In this document: positions 33,301-40,467 of the stretch, in pieces
Layout of the letters: every line of letters starts with the position of its first letter
Numbering within the stretch: the stretch's first letter is position 1
Assembly (NCBI GenBank): GCA_023663365.1
Contig: JAMPHP010000001.1
Location: 1,518,803 to 1,582,802, forward strand
Reading direction: 5' to 3'
Source: Muribaculaceae bacterium
GTDB taxonomy: Bacteria; Bacteroidota; Bacteroidia; Bacteroidales; Muribaculaceae
Length of the DNA: 64,000 bases
Program-made: the position numbers and the translations under genes
The notes under the pieces: model-generated
Database searches by the model: none
Told to the model about the DNA's origin: nothing
What the model saw: the letters and a program-made list of their open reading frames with translations, nothing else

Positions 33301-34292
33301 GCATCAACGATAGCGAAATACTTGCCCACCTGGCCGACACCGAGCTCGACACGAGCGGTGCCATCTTCCGCGCGCAGATATTCACCATCGACGAGCTCTG
33401 CCATAAAATCGACAGCGGCAAGCTGTGCTTCGTCGACGGCAAACCATTCCGGCAGTGGACGCTGAAGCACCGCATACGCGCCGTCGAGGGGCTACTCATG
33501 GGCCTGCCGCCGGCAAGTATCGTGATCGACGGCAGCTCAGCTACATGGTATGTGATCGACGGTGCCGAAAGCCTGCGGACCTATATCGAGTTCTGCCGCG
33601 ACGAGTTCAGGCTCGAGCACTCCGTGCTCTTCTTAAAGTCGGACACCGAGCCTTGCTTCTCGGAGCTGCCGGCACGCTTCCGCCGTCGCTTCCTCAACAG
33701 CGAAATCAGCGCTTCAATCCTCAGCCCCGACTGCAGCTACGGCGACCGCCTGTGGGCCTATTGGTCGGCACTTTCACGCGAAGTTCTCACCCGAGGCACG
33801 CTGTGGGATTGCCTCGGTTCCATCGACGGCAAGCTCGTGTATGCGCTGCACCGCTTGGCCGACGGTATCGGTGGCATCGACGACCCTCACACTCTATGGC
33901 TGATTTTGCTTGGCCTCACGCTCTCTGACAAAATCGACAATCCCGGGCGTGCGTTCAGCGATAAAGCCGTCGACAAGTTTATCGAGCGTGCACCATTCGA
34001 CATTTTTGAGTGTGTGGCACTGCGGAGCGTAAGCCGTATGGATAAGCTCGATGATCCATTACCAAGCCTCATCTCCAAGTTTTGTCAACTCGTGCAAGCT
34101 GCGAACCTCAAGCGCACTGAGGAGCGCCTCCTGTGCCTCGTTTTAGGATGGAGCATTGGCAATCTCTCGAGCATCGACAGCGAGTTCATAAACAACGTAC
34201 TCGAAAAGCTCCAACATACTCATCGCCTTATAGGCGACTCCATGCTCAGCTATATCAAGGCAGCCAACCGAACTATTACAAGTGTGCGATAA
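33297..34292 (+). CDS. DUF262-like (GmrSD N-terminal domain) protein with degenerate DGQQR motif
   Basis: A 331-aa protein. Residues about 24-105 match the ParB/Srx-fold DUF262 domain of GmrSD-type restriction factors: FRAQIFTIDELCHKIDSG, the FRQW pre-helix, VEGLLMGLPPASIVI, and VIDGAESLRTYIEF in place of VxDGQQRLxTLxxF. The Q, Q and R of DGQQR are replaced by A, E and S, so nucleotide hydrolysis may be lost. The remainder is helical and unrecognised, without the HNH-like GmrD part. It overlaps the A2M stop by ATGA. The ATPase gene follows after a structured gap, which suggests a defence role; that is inference. Confidence 0.7.
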   Translation: MSINDSEILAHLADTELDTSGAIFRAQIFTIDELCHKIDSGKLCFVDGKPFRQWTLKHRIRAVEGLLMGLPPASIVIDGSSATWYVIDGAESLRTYIEFCRDEFRLEHSVLFLKSDTEPCFSELPARFRRRFLNSEISASILSPDCSYGDRLWAYWSALSREVLTRGTLWDCLGSIDGKLVYALHRLADGIGGIDDPHTLWLILLGLTLSDKIDNPGRAFSDKAVDKFIERAPFDIFECVALRSVSRMDKLDDPLPSLISKFCQLVQAANLKRTEERLLCLVLGWSIGNLSSIDSEFINNVLEKLQHTHRLIGDSMLSYIKAANRTITSVR

Positions 34293-34485
34293 GTAAGCCG
34301 CAAAAATTAATTTATATCATACGGGGATGAATTTCGGCACGATTTCTTTTCGAGGAAGAAGGAGTGTAGCCTGCTACACGACTGATGAAGAGGAAAGAAA
34401 GCGTCCGAAAGTCGCCCCGGAGGATATAAAGCACCTCTCGACTTACTAATGTTCATTATGCGTATTAATTTTTAAGACTTACTTA
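34290..34485 (+). other. structured interval with terminal inverted repeats between DUF262 and ATPase genes
   Basis: The whole gap is folded DNA. TAAGTAAGCCGCAAAAATTAAT (34290-34311) faces ATTAATTTTTAAGACTTACTTA (34464-34485), about 19 of 22 complementary. The left arm contains the DUF262 stop; the right arm touches the ATPase start. Inside, ATTTCGGCACGATTTCTTT (about 34331-34348) pairs imperfectly with AAAGAAAGCGTCCGAAAG (about 34394-34411). At the centre GTGTAG-CCTG-CTACAC (34364-34379) is a perfect hairpin. It could be a structured RNA, a translational regulator or a small non-autonomous mobile element. Confidence 0.65.
34327..34449 (+). CDS. possible 40-codon small ORF inside the structured interval
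   Basis: ATG at 34327 to TAA at 34447-34449 encodes a 40-aa peptide beginning MNFGTISFRGRRSVACYTTD and ending APEDIKHLSTY. It is arginine/lysine/glutamate-rich in the middle and has no signal peptide. The same bases form the long imperfect hairpin, so the frame may be incidental. I do not recognise the peptide. Confidence 0.3.
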   Translation: MNFGTISFRGRRSVACYTTDEEERKRPKVAPEDIKHLSTY

Positions 34486-35582
34486 TGATTAAGACCATCG
34501 ACCTCCACAACTTCAAATGCTTCAAGGACGAGAGCTTCCGCACAGCTCCGCTCACCATTCTGGCCGGAGCCAACGGAGCCGGTAAGTCGAGCCTCATCCA
34601 GGCTCTCGTCATGCTCCGCCAGAGCTTCTTCCCCGGAGCTCCCGTGCAGGAAAGCAAGTTGAGGCTCAACGGAAGTCTGTCCAAGCTGATAAGCTCCGAC
34701 AAAATCAAAAACAAATTTTCCGAAGACGATGATATCCGCATAGAAATCGACGACGACACCCTCGCCGACGACTTCACCGTAGCCATCCCGTCGGCCGACA
34801 TTGCCGCCACCGAGCCTCAGTGTGTCTACTCAGGCAACAGCGCCGAAGCCTTCGCCTCGATGTCGCTCTTCCGCCCCGACTTCGTCTACCTCTATGCCAA
34901 CCGCATATCGCCCGAAGCCGAGTACGACCGACACTCGGCCGACCATACGGCAAGCCGCCTCGGCAATCGCTCCGGTTCCGACGCTGCCTTCTGCCTCCAG
35001 GAAGCTCTCGACACCAACAGAGCCACCACCATAGCATCGCTCGACAGAAGCGGGAACGGCGACGTGGCATCGAACGTCAACGCATGGATTTCGTACATCG
35101 TAGGCACCAAGCTCAAGGTGAAGCCCGATACCGTGGGTGAGCGCCGCGTAAAACTGATTTTCACACCCGCCGGCGGCGAAGAGACCGACGCCACCAACAT
35201 GGCCTTCGGCGACACCTACATCCTGCCTATCGTGGTGGGCGTGCTCACGGCCACACCCGGATCCTTGATGATCATAGAGAACCCCGAGGCGCACCTGCAT
35301 CCCGGAGCTCAGCGGCGAATGGGCGAATTTCTGGCACGGGCTACCGATGGCGGTGTCCAGATTTTCATAGAGACTCACAGCGACCATCTGCTCAATGGCG
35401 TGCGCCTGGCCGCTAAGAGAGGCAACATCGACGCCGACAACGTAGTGGTTCATTTCATCTACGAGGACAAGGGCGAGCACATCGACCAAGAGATAAGCCT
35501 CCGCAGCGACGGCACTCTCGAAAACTGGCCGAGCGGTTTCTTCGACGAGTGGGAGGCCGCCCTGCGCGAACTCACCGAATGA
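34485..35582 (+). CDS. AAA-type ATPase of the DUF3696 / OLD-like group
   Basis: A 365-aa SMC/OLD-like ATPase. It starts IKTIDLHNFKCFKDESF, with Walker A GANGAGKSS at residues 28-36. Walker B is SLMIIENPEAHLHPGAQRRM, and ETHSDHLLNGVRLA is the H-loop (D-loop plus switch histidine). The C-terminus, LRSDGTLENWPSGFFDEWEA, matches the DUF3696 tail. Related ATPases drive or sense in several anti-phage systems, each paired with a separate effector. No nuclease or TOPRIM domain is fused here. It lies 6 bp before the unknown 294-aa gene and is almost certainly co-transcribed with it. Confidence 0.85.
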   Translation: MIKTIDLHNFKCFKDESFRTAPLTILAGANGAGKSSLIQALVMLRQSFFPGAPVQESKLRLNGSLSKLISSDKIKNKFSEDDDIRIEIDDDTLADDFTVAIPSADIAATEPQCVYSGNSAEAFASMSLFRPDFVYLYANRISPEAEYDRHSADHTASRLGNRSGSDAAFCLQEALDTNRATTIASLDRSGNGDVASNVNAWISYIVGTKLKVKPDTVGERRVKLIFTPAGGEETDATNMAFGDTYILPIVVGVLTATPGSLMIIENPEAHLHPGAQRRMGEFLARATDGGVQIFIETHSDHLLNGVRLAAKRGNIDADNVVVHFIYEDKGEHIDQEISLRSDGTLENWPSGFFDEWEAALRELTE

Positions 35583-35588
35583 GGCGCC

Positions 35589-36473
35589 ATGAACGTGTAC
35601 CTCAACGATTGGTCGTGCCCCCACAACTCGCAGCTGTCAGAGAACACCGCCGCGCTTAATCGCTTCCTCGACCTCATCAAGGCCCTCAAAGCTACCAACA
35701 TCTGCGAGCTTATCATCGACCGCAAGCCGGCAAGCCTCACCATAGCCGACTACCCCATGGAGCAGTGCTACCGCCACTACGACGATGAGGACTGCCACAA
35801 TGCCGACCTCCGCGCTTATCTTCTGAGCATCTTCGACTACTTCAGCATCAACACGGGGCTCGACACCGCGGAGCTTCTCTGCCGCGACGGCGCCGCCGAC
35901 TCGGTGCTCCTTGGCAATGCACACGCCGAAGGTTGCCCCGCCGTGAGCTTCTGCTTCAATCCACTCTACGAGGCCGCCACCATAAACGGCCACAAAAACC
36001 GACGCCCCGCACAGGTGGCGAACCTGCACACGGCGGCCGACATAGCCGCACTCAGCCCTCTGCTCTACTCACGCACAGAGTGCCGGAAGCACGACCCTCT
36101 CACATCCCCGCTGTGGAACGTCGAGGCTACTTCCGCCTACATGGCCGGTGTTGAAGCGGATCTGGTTCAAGCCATCAAAACTAATCCCGACGAAAAAATC
36201 AAGCTCCTCACCCGGCACTCCACAATAGTGGCGAACCTCAACGGCTGGGTGCTCGACGAGCGCCTGACGCGGCTCAACAACAGCTCGACGGCTCACCGAC
36301 GCATATTCCGCGCCGACGGCTTCTGCCGCACGGCATACCTCAGCATCGACTTCGAGAAGGTGACGGTGCACTTCGAGCTACACAACAAAAAAGGCCGCCA
36401 CCTCGGCCAACTGAAATGGGATGGCAACATAGAAAACCCTGATACCGAGCGCAAGCACGATATCAGGGTATGA
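35589..36473 (+). CDS. unrecognised 294-aa protein, candidate effector
   Basis: I do not recognise this protein. It has no signal peptide, no membrane segment and no obvious nuclease, protease or kinase motif. The N-terminal part (CPHNSQLSENTAALNRFLDL, then residues to about 95) looks alpha/beta. The middle has several cysteines and the block EGCPAVSFCFNPLYEAATI. The C-terminal part ends in a compact strand-rich unit, VTVHFELHNKKGRHLGQLKW, then KHDIRV. It starts 6 bp after the ATPase gene, which makes it the likely effector or DNA-binding partner. The last 59 bases and the adjacent 24 bp recur downstream of the toxin-antitoxin pair. Confidence 0.75.
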   Translation: MNVYLNDWSCPHNSQLSENTAALNRFLDLIKALKATNICELIIDRKPASLTIADYPMEQCYRHYDDEDCHNADLRAYLLSIFDYFSINTGLDTAELLCRDGAADSVLLGNAHAEGCPAVSFCFNPLYEAATINGHKNRRPAQVANLHTAADIAALSPLLYSRTECRKHDPLTSPLWNVEATSAYMAGVEADLVQAIKTNPDEKIKLLTRHSTIVANLNGWVLDERLTRLNNSSTAHRRIFRADGFCRTAYLSIDFEKVTVHFELHNKKGRHLGQLKWDGNIENPDTERKHDIRV

Positions 36474-36497
36474 GGGTTGTGTGGCAAGATGTCAGAG
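36415..36497 (+). repeat. 83-bp direct repeat, left copy (3' end of the 294-aa gene)
   Basis: Covers the last codons of the 294-aa gene, its stop and 24 bp beyond. It shares long exact runs such as CATAGAAAACCCTGATACCG with 37311-37393, exactly 896 bp away. Confidence 0.92.
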
Positions 36498-36560
36498 AAT
36501 CAGGGCTCTGCTACAAGCTGCTCGATAAAGCAGCTTACAACAAAAATAATCGCGATTGTG

Positions 36561-36592
36561 TTTCTATATATGTAACATTATTCGTATCTTTG
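36561..36592 (+). promoter_or_regulatory. promoter of the toxin-antitoxin operon
   Basis: TTTC (36561-36564) and TATCTTTG (36585-36592) are 20 bp apart, matching the Bacteroidetes consensus except for one base. The toxin ATG lies 20 bp downstream. The cassette therefore carries its own promoter. Confidence 0.75.
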
Positions 36593-36612
36593 CAAGCACT
36601 ACAAAGAACTAA

Positions 36613-36954
36613 ATGGAACTGAAAGCGAAATTTGATGTGACCTACATGGAGGAGGCAATTGTCTTTCTCGAATCCTTGCCGGATAAGGTAAAGGACAAGA
36701 TTGCCTACAACATTTCCAAGAGCCGCTATTTCATGGATAAAGAACTATTCAAGAAACTGAACGATGATATCTGGGAATTCAGAACCATATATCGAGGCTT
36801 CAAGTACAGGCTGCTTGCGTTCTGGGACAAAGACTCGGGTAACTTGGTAATCGCCACACACGGATTCGTAAAGAAAACGCAGAAGACGCCGGAAAGTGAA
36901 TTGGCTCATGCAGAGGCACTGAGAAAGAAATATTACGACGAGAAAAACAAATAA
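36613..36954 (+). CDS. RelE/HigB-type (Gp49-like) toxin
   Basis: A 113-aa protein of the RelE/ParE superfamily in the phage-derived Gp49/HigB branch. Signatures: FLESLPDKVKDKIAYNI, LFKKLNDDIWEFRTIYRGFK and YRLLAFWDKDSGNLVIATHG, with a lysine-rich C-terminal helix FVKKTQKTPESELAHAEALR. HigB toxins cleave mRNA on the ribosome. Toxin-first order and the XRE antitoxin 3 bp downstream are typical of HigBA. Base composition is AT-richer than in flanking genes, and the operon sits between direct repeats, both signs of acquisition. Confidence 0.88.
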   Translation: MELKAKFDVTYMEEAIVFLESLPDKVKDKIAYNISKSRYFMDKELFKKLNDDIWEFRTIYRGFKYRLLAFWDKDSGNLVIATHGFVKKTQKTPESELAHAEALRKKYYDEKNK

Positions 36955-36957
36955 GAT

Positions 36958-37269
36958 ATGGAAAAGATGAAACTATATACTCACGAAGAAATGCTCGACC
37001 GTGTTGTCGGGGAGAAAGGTACACCACGCCGTGATGCGATGGAAGCTGAGTTGCAGTCCTATCTAATCGGTGAGGCTATCAAACAGGCAAGAAAAGAAAA
37101 AAACCTTACGCAAGAACAGCTTGGTGAACTGATGGGCGTTCAGCGGGCACAAGTGTCAAGGATAGAAAGAGGGCACAATCTGACTGTCGGGACAATAGTC
37201 AGGGCATTTAAGGCAATGGGTGTACCTGCGGCATTCTCGTTTGGCGGCGTATCTCTGTCGCTTTGTTGA
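36958..37269 (+). CDS. XRE-family antitoxin (HigA-type)
   Basis: A 103-aa antitoxin. An N-terminal toxin-facing region (MLDRVVGEKGTPRRDAMEAE) precedes a helix-turn-helix: IKQARKEKNLTQEQLGELMG then VQRAQVSRIERGHNLTVGTI. It neutralises the upstream toxin and probably represses the operon by binding at the promoter at 36561-36592. It starts 3 bp after the toxin stop, so the two are translated together. Confidence 0.9.
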   Translation: MEKMKLYTHEEMLDRVVGEKGTPRRDAMEAELQSYLIGEAIKQARKEKNLTQEQLGELMGVQRAQVSRIERGHNLTVGTIVRAFKAMGVPAAFSFGGVSLSLC

Positions 37270-37310
37270 GAATATCCACACGCCCGAATTTTTAGCTTTC
37301 AAGACGCTGG

Positions 37311-37393
37311 AATGTGATAGCGACATAGAAAACCCTGATACCGAGGGCAAGCACGATATCAGGGTGTGAGGATTGTGAGGCAAGATGTCAGAG
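37311..37393 (+). pseudogene. 83-bp direct repeat, right copy: remnant 3' end of a 294-aa-type gene
   Basis: Repeats 36415-36497 with about a dozen mismatches and no gaps. The copy still reads in frame: DSDIENPDTEGKHDIRV then TGA, against DGNIENPDTERKHDIRV in the intact gene. Upstream of it the frame has no homology to the intact gene (THTPEFLAFKTLEC-like residues of uncertain origin). It is either the tail of a second, mostly deleted copy or a duplication made when the toxin-antitoxin cassette inserted. Confidence 0.7.
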
Positions 37394-37480
37394 CTGTTTC
37401 AAGTCGAAAAACATAGCATGCAATATGATGCGACTTCCTTTGTATAAGGAAGTTTTTCCGCATCTTCGGTGAGGTTAAAA

Positions 37481-37678
37481 CTACTGCTGCGCTCCATCTT
37501 TTTTACTCAATATTAACGAAAGCAGTTTTCGCGAACGGTTATCGACCTCACGCAGCTCCGCCTCCCGCTCATTGCTTAACCGAGGGGTGGGAAGTTTTCC
37601 GTTTTTTTCAGCTTCCTCCACAAAGAATCTTGCAGAGTCGCCTATTAATACCGGTGATGAGTTTATTGTCATTGCCAT
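37481..37678 (-). CDS. small protein of unknown function
   Basis: A 65-aa protein starting MAMTINSSPVLIGDSARFFV and continuing with a charged helix (LSNEREAELREVDNRSRKLL). The size and shape resemble small antitoxin-like proteins of Bacteroidetes, but there is no adjacent toxin and I cannot name a family. The start at 37678 (or 37672) is chosen because the promoter at 37700-37731 lies over the longer frame start at 37702. Confidence 0.55.
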   Translation of the reverse strand: MAMTINSSPVLIGDSARFFVEEAEKNGKLPTPRLSNEREAELREVDNRSRKLLSLILSKKDGAQQ

Positions 37679-37699
37679 ATTCAAAGGTGTTTTATTTAG

Positions 37700-37731
37700 C
37701 AAAGATACAATAAACTAACAAAATAACCAAA
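37700..37731 (-). promoter_or_regulatory. promoter of the small 65-aa gene
   Basis: On the minus strand TTTG (37728-37731) and TATCTTTG (37700-37707) are separated by exactly 20 bp, a full consensus match. Confidence 0.75.
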
Positions 37732-37754
37732 CATTTTGCTTATTGCTACTCGCG

Positions 37755-38336
37755 TCATATCCTCACCGAGCCGGTGCCGTGGCACGACACACAGCGGCGG
37801 CCTCCGTGGCAAAGGGAGCAGGTGGAGCCATTTGAGATATAGCCTTTTCCGCCACAGTGCTGGCAATCGCCGCTACCGTTGCAGCCGCGGCAAGTGGCAG
37901 TGTGATTGTCGACGGGGTTGGAATATCCGCCACCCGAGGGCACGGGGATATAGCCCGGCACTGAGTTGGTGGGCTGGTGCTTGGTCTGGCTCACAAGCTG
38001 ACCGTTCTCAAAGCGGACGCTGTAGACCTCGCCATTGGGAGCCACAAGCTGACCGCCTCCGTGAGGACGCATATAGAGGTCGATGGGACCCTGATAGAAG
38101 CCGCCTTCGGCATAATATATCATGCCATAGAAACCGGTGCGCTGACCGTTGGTGAGCGTTTCGCTGCCCTCGAAGTAAGCGCCGTTTGGCAAGTTGATGC
38201 GACCTACGTGGCGCTGAGTGATGGTCGGCACCACATTGTTGTAGTGTGTCTGGTTGAGCAGATACTGAGCCTGCGCATCGGTGGCCGAAGCAAGCAGCAT
38301 CACCACAAGTGCGAGGAAAATCGTTATTTTCTTCAT
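37755..38336 (-). CDS. secreted MORN-repeat protein with DnaJ-like zinc-finger tail
   Basis: A 193-aa exported protein. Residues 1-22 are a signal peptide (KITIFLALVVMLLASATDAQA). Residues about 45-115 form MORN-like repeats, such as NGAYFEGSETLTNGQRTGFY and GGFYQGPIDLYMRPHGGGQL. The C-terminal 45 residues carry four CxxCxGxG-type knuckles: CRGCNGSGDC, CGGKGY, CSLCHGG and CVSCHGTGSV, as in the DnaJ central zinc-binding domain. Putting a cysteine-rich zinc knuckle on an exported MORN protein is uncommon. Function is unknown. It lies 29 bp after the FGE-like pair and probably shares their transcript. Confidence 0.75.
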   Translation of the reverse strand: MKKITIFLALVVMLLASATDAQAQYLLNQTHYNNVVPTITQRHVGRINLPNGAYFEGSETLTNGQRTGFYGMIYYAEGGFYQGPIDLYMRPHGGGQLVAPNGEVYSVRFENGQLVSQTKHQPTNSVPGYIPVPSGGGYSNPVDNHTATCRGCNGSGDCQHCGGKGYISNGSTCSLCHGGRRCVSCHGTGSVRI

Positions 38337-38365
38337 AGCTGTATGTTGATAATGATTAGTTCAGA

Positions 38366-39394
38366 TTATTCAGCGGGGATTACAAGGTGAATCGGGCCTA
38401 CGGCGTGGCCGAAAGCGTATATGCCTACGGTCTTTTTCTTCTTGTCAACATTGTGCAGGCCCATCGACACGCGTAAATCCACCTTATTGATCAATACGGG
38501 ATTGCGGAAACCGCCGGGGCTCACATAAGTGCCGAGACCTTTGAGTATGTACTTGTCAACAGAAGGATTCTTGCGCTCGTTCATGTTGACCGACATCATC
38601 ACATCGGGTGCTATGGGGAATTTCACGGCATCGATGTCCTGCTTGACAATCGAGGCATACTGCACCTCGTTGAGCAGCTTCACATCCTTGCCGGCCTTTT
38701 TCTGAACGTCGTCGATAAAAGCCTTTGCCGAAGGAAAAGACTCTCCTTCTTTAGCGATTTTGCCCATTTGAAGATTTTGAATTTCATATTTATTGAACGT
38801 AGGATAGAAAAGGGCTAAATCCTTAATCGTGGCGCGATCTTCGGGCACAGGCAGGTCAAGTTTGTTGCGCACCGCTCTTTCCAGATTCTTCTCATCGAGG
38901 CTATATTCATATTCACCCCATGGATTGCAGCCCATCACATCCTTGGCCAAGTCGACCGACACGGGCTCTTCGCTCACATAGAAGGCCGAGAGCTCCACCT
39001 CGTGCACGGGCTCGCTGTCGTTGAAGCGGCTGCCGTCGCCGTCGTAGCCGTAAGAAAAGGTATATGCCGGCACAAGCACAAACTTCACATCGTGCCCGGC
39101 GATATTCACAGTCTTTTCTTTGGGGAGCTCTGCCTCGGCAGTGGCAGGAGCGGCACTGGCCGGGGCGGCAGAAGCGGAGGCAGAGCCCACATTTTCAATA
39201 GCAGCGACATCGGCCATGCTGATGGATGTCTGCTTTCCGGCAATCTCGAGCACTACTCCCTGCATCGGGTCGATGGAGACTACCGTGCCGGTGAGCTCGA
39301 CACCGTTTTTAAGTTTCACTTTAGCCTGCTCGGCTCTGGCGGCAAAGGCAAAGGCGCACAGAAATAATGCAGTTAGTAAAATCAGTTTTTTCAT
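38366..39394 (-). CDS. secreted FGE/SUMF1-like protein, paralog 2
   Basis: A 342-aa exported protein with signal peptide MKKLILLTALFLCAFAFAARA. Residues about 22-70 are a small beta-rich module, KVKLKNGVELTGTVVSIDP then ISMADVAAIENVG, resembling an SH3/LSm-like fold. An Ala/Ser/Pro linker follows. The main domain begins HDVKFVLVPAYTFSYGYDGD and HEVELSAFYVSEEPVSVDLA, the start of formylglycine-generating-enzyme (SUMF1) domains. Catalytic cysteines are not evident, so it is likely non-enzymatic. It is a tandem duplicate of the gene at 39418, with near-identical ends and a diverged middle. Confidence 0.7.
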   Translation of the reverse strand: MKKLILLTALFLCAFAFAARAEQAKVKLKNGVELTGTVVSIDPMQGVVLEIAGKQTSISMADVAAIENVGSASASAAPASAAPATAEAELPKEKTVNIAGHDVKFVLVPAYTFSYGYDGDGSRFNDSEPVHEVELSAFYVSEEPVSVDLAKDVMGCNPWGEYEYSLDEKNLERAVRNKLDLPVPEDRATIKDLALFYPTFNKYEIQNLQMGKIAKEGESFPSAKAFIDDVQKKAGKDVKLLNEVQYASIVKQDIDAVKFPIAPDVMMSVNMNERKNPSVDKYILKGLGTYVSPGGFRNPVLINKVDLRVSMGLHNVDKKKKTVGIYAFGHAVGPIHLVIPAE

Positions 39395-39417
39395 AGCTAT
39401 ACTTTGATAATGATTAG

Positions 39418-40440
39418 TTATTCAGCGGGAATTACAAGGTGAATCGGGCCTACGGCGAGATTGCCACCATATATGCTTACTGTCTTTTTCTTCTTGTCAA
39501 TTTTGTGCCTACCCATAGTCACTCGGAAATCCACAGCATTCATCAATACAGCAGTGCGAAATCCGCCCGGGTTTACATAAGTACCTTGCCCTTTGAGCAT
39601 GTACTTATCAACAGAGGGATTCTTGCGCTCGTTCATGTTGACCGACATCATCACATCGGGAGCTATGGGAAATTTCACGCCATCAATACCCTGCTTGATG
39701 ATAGAGGCATACTGCACTTCATTGAGCAGCTTCACATCCTTGCCTGCCTTTTTCTGAACATCGTCGATAAAAGCCTTTACCTCTGGAAAAGTCTCGCCCT
39801 CTTTACCCACCTTTCCGATGGCAAAATTTTGAATTTCGAATTTATTGAACGAAGGATAAAAGAGCGCTATATCTTTAAGCGTGGAGGGATCTTCGGGCAC
39901 ACGCAGGTAAATTTTGTTGCGTTTTGCCAATTCAAAATTCTTCTCATTGATGCTATACTCATATTCGCCCCACGGATTGCTGCCCATCACATCCTTAGCC
40001 AAGTCGACCGACACGGGCTCTTCGCTCACATAGAACGCCGAGAGCTCCACCTCGTGCACGGGCTCGCTATCGTTGAAGCGGCTGCCGTCGCCGTCGTAGC
40101 CATAGGAAAAAGTATATGCCGGCACAAGCACAAACTTCACATCGTGCCCGGCTATATTCACAGTCTTTTCTTTGGGGAGCTCAGCCTCGACAGGAGCGGG
40201 AGCGGCCGGGGCGGCAGGTGTGGATGCTTCGCCTACATTTTCAATTGCAGCGACATCGGCCATGCTGATGGATGTCTGCTTTCCGGCAATCTCGAGCACT
40301 ACTCCCTGCAGAGGGTCGATGGAGACTACGGTTCCGGTGAGTTCGACACCGTTTTTGAGTTTCACTTTAGCCTGGTCGGCTCTCGCTGCAAAGGCAAAGG
40401 CGCACAGAAATAATGCAGTTAGTAAAATCAGTTTTCTCAT
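39418..40440 (-). CDS. secreted FGE/SUMF1-like protein, paralog 1
   Basis: A 340-aa protein closely related to its downstream neighbour: same signal peptide, same KVKLKNGVELTGTVVSIDP module, same SUMF1-like core, same ending AVGPIHLVIPAE. Differences cluster at residues about 150-200 and in the C-terminal part, where GGFRTAVLMNAVDFRVTMGR replaces GGFRNPVLINKVDLRVSMG. I start at 40440 because the promoter at 40468-40499 leaves no room for the longer start at 40470. The gene is first in the leftward operon that continues through paralog 2 and the MORN protein. Confidence 0.72.
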   Translation of the reverse strand: MRKLILLTALFLCAFAFAARADQAKVKLKNGVELTGTVVSIDPLQGVVLEIAGKQTSISMADVAAIENVGEASTPAAPAAPAPVEAELPKEKTVNIAGHDVKFVLVPAYTFSYGYDGDGSRFNDSEPVHEVELSAFYVSEEPVSVDLAKDVMGSNPWGEYEYSINEKNFELAKRNKIYLRVPEDPSTLKDIALFYPSFNKFEIQNFAIGKVGKEGETFPEVKAFIDDVQKKAGKDVKLLNEVQYASIIKQGIDGVKFPIAPDVMMSVNMNERKNPSVDKYMLKGQGTYVNPGGFRTAVLMNAVDFRVTMGRHKIDKKKKTVSIYGGNLAVGPIHLVIPAE

Positions 40441-40467
40441 TGTGTCATTATATATGATTAGCCGACG

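Noticed and set aside
34290..34485. tRNA or type III toxin-antitoxin repeat RNA in the structured interval
   Set aside because: No cloverleaf, no T-loop or CCA, and no tandem short repeats as in type III antitoxins.
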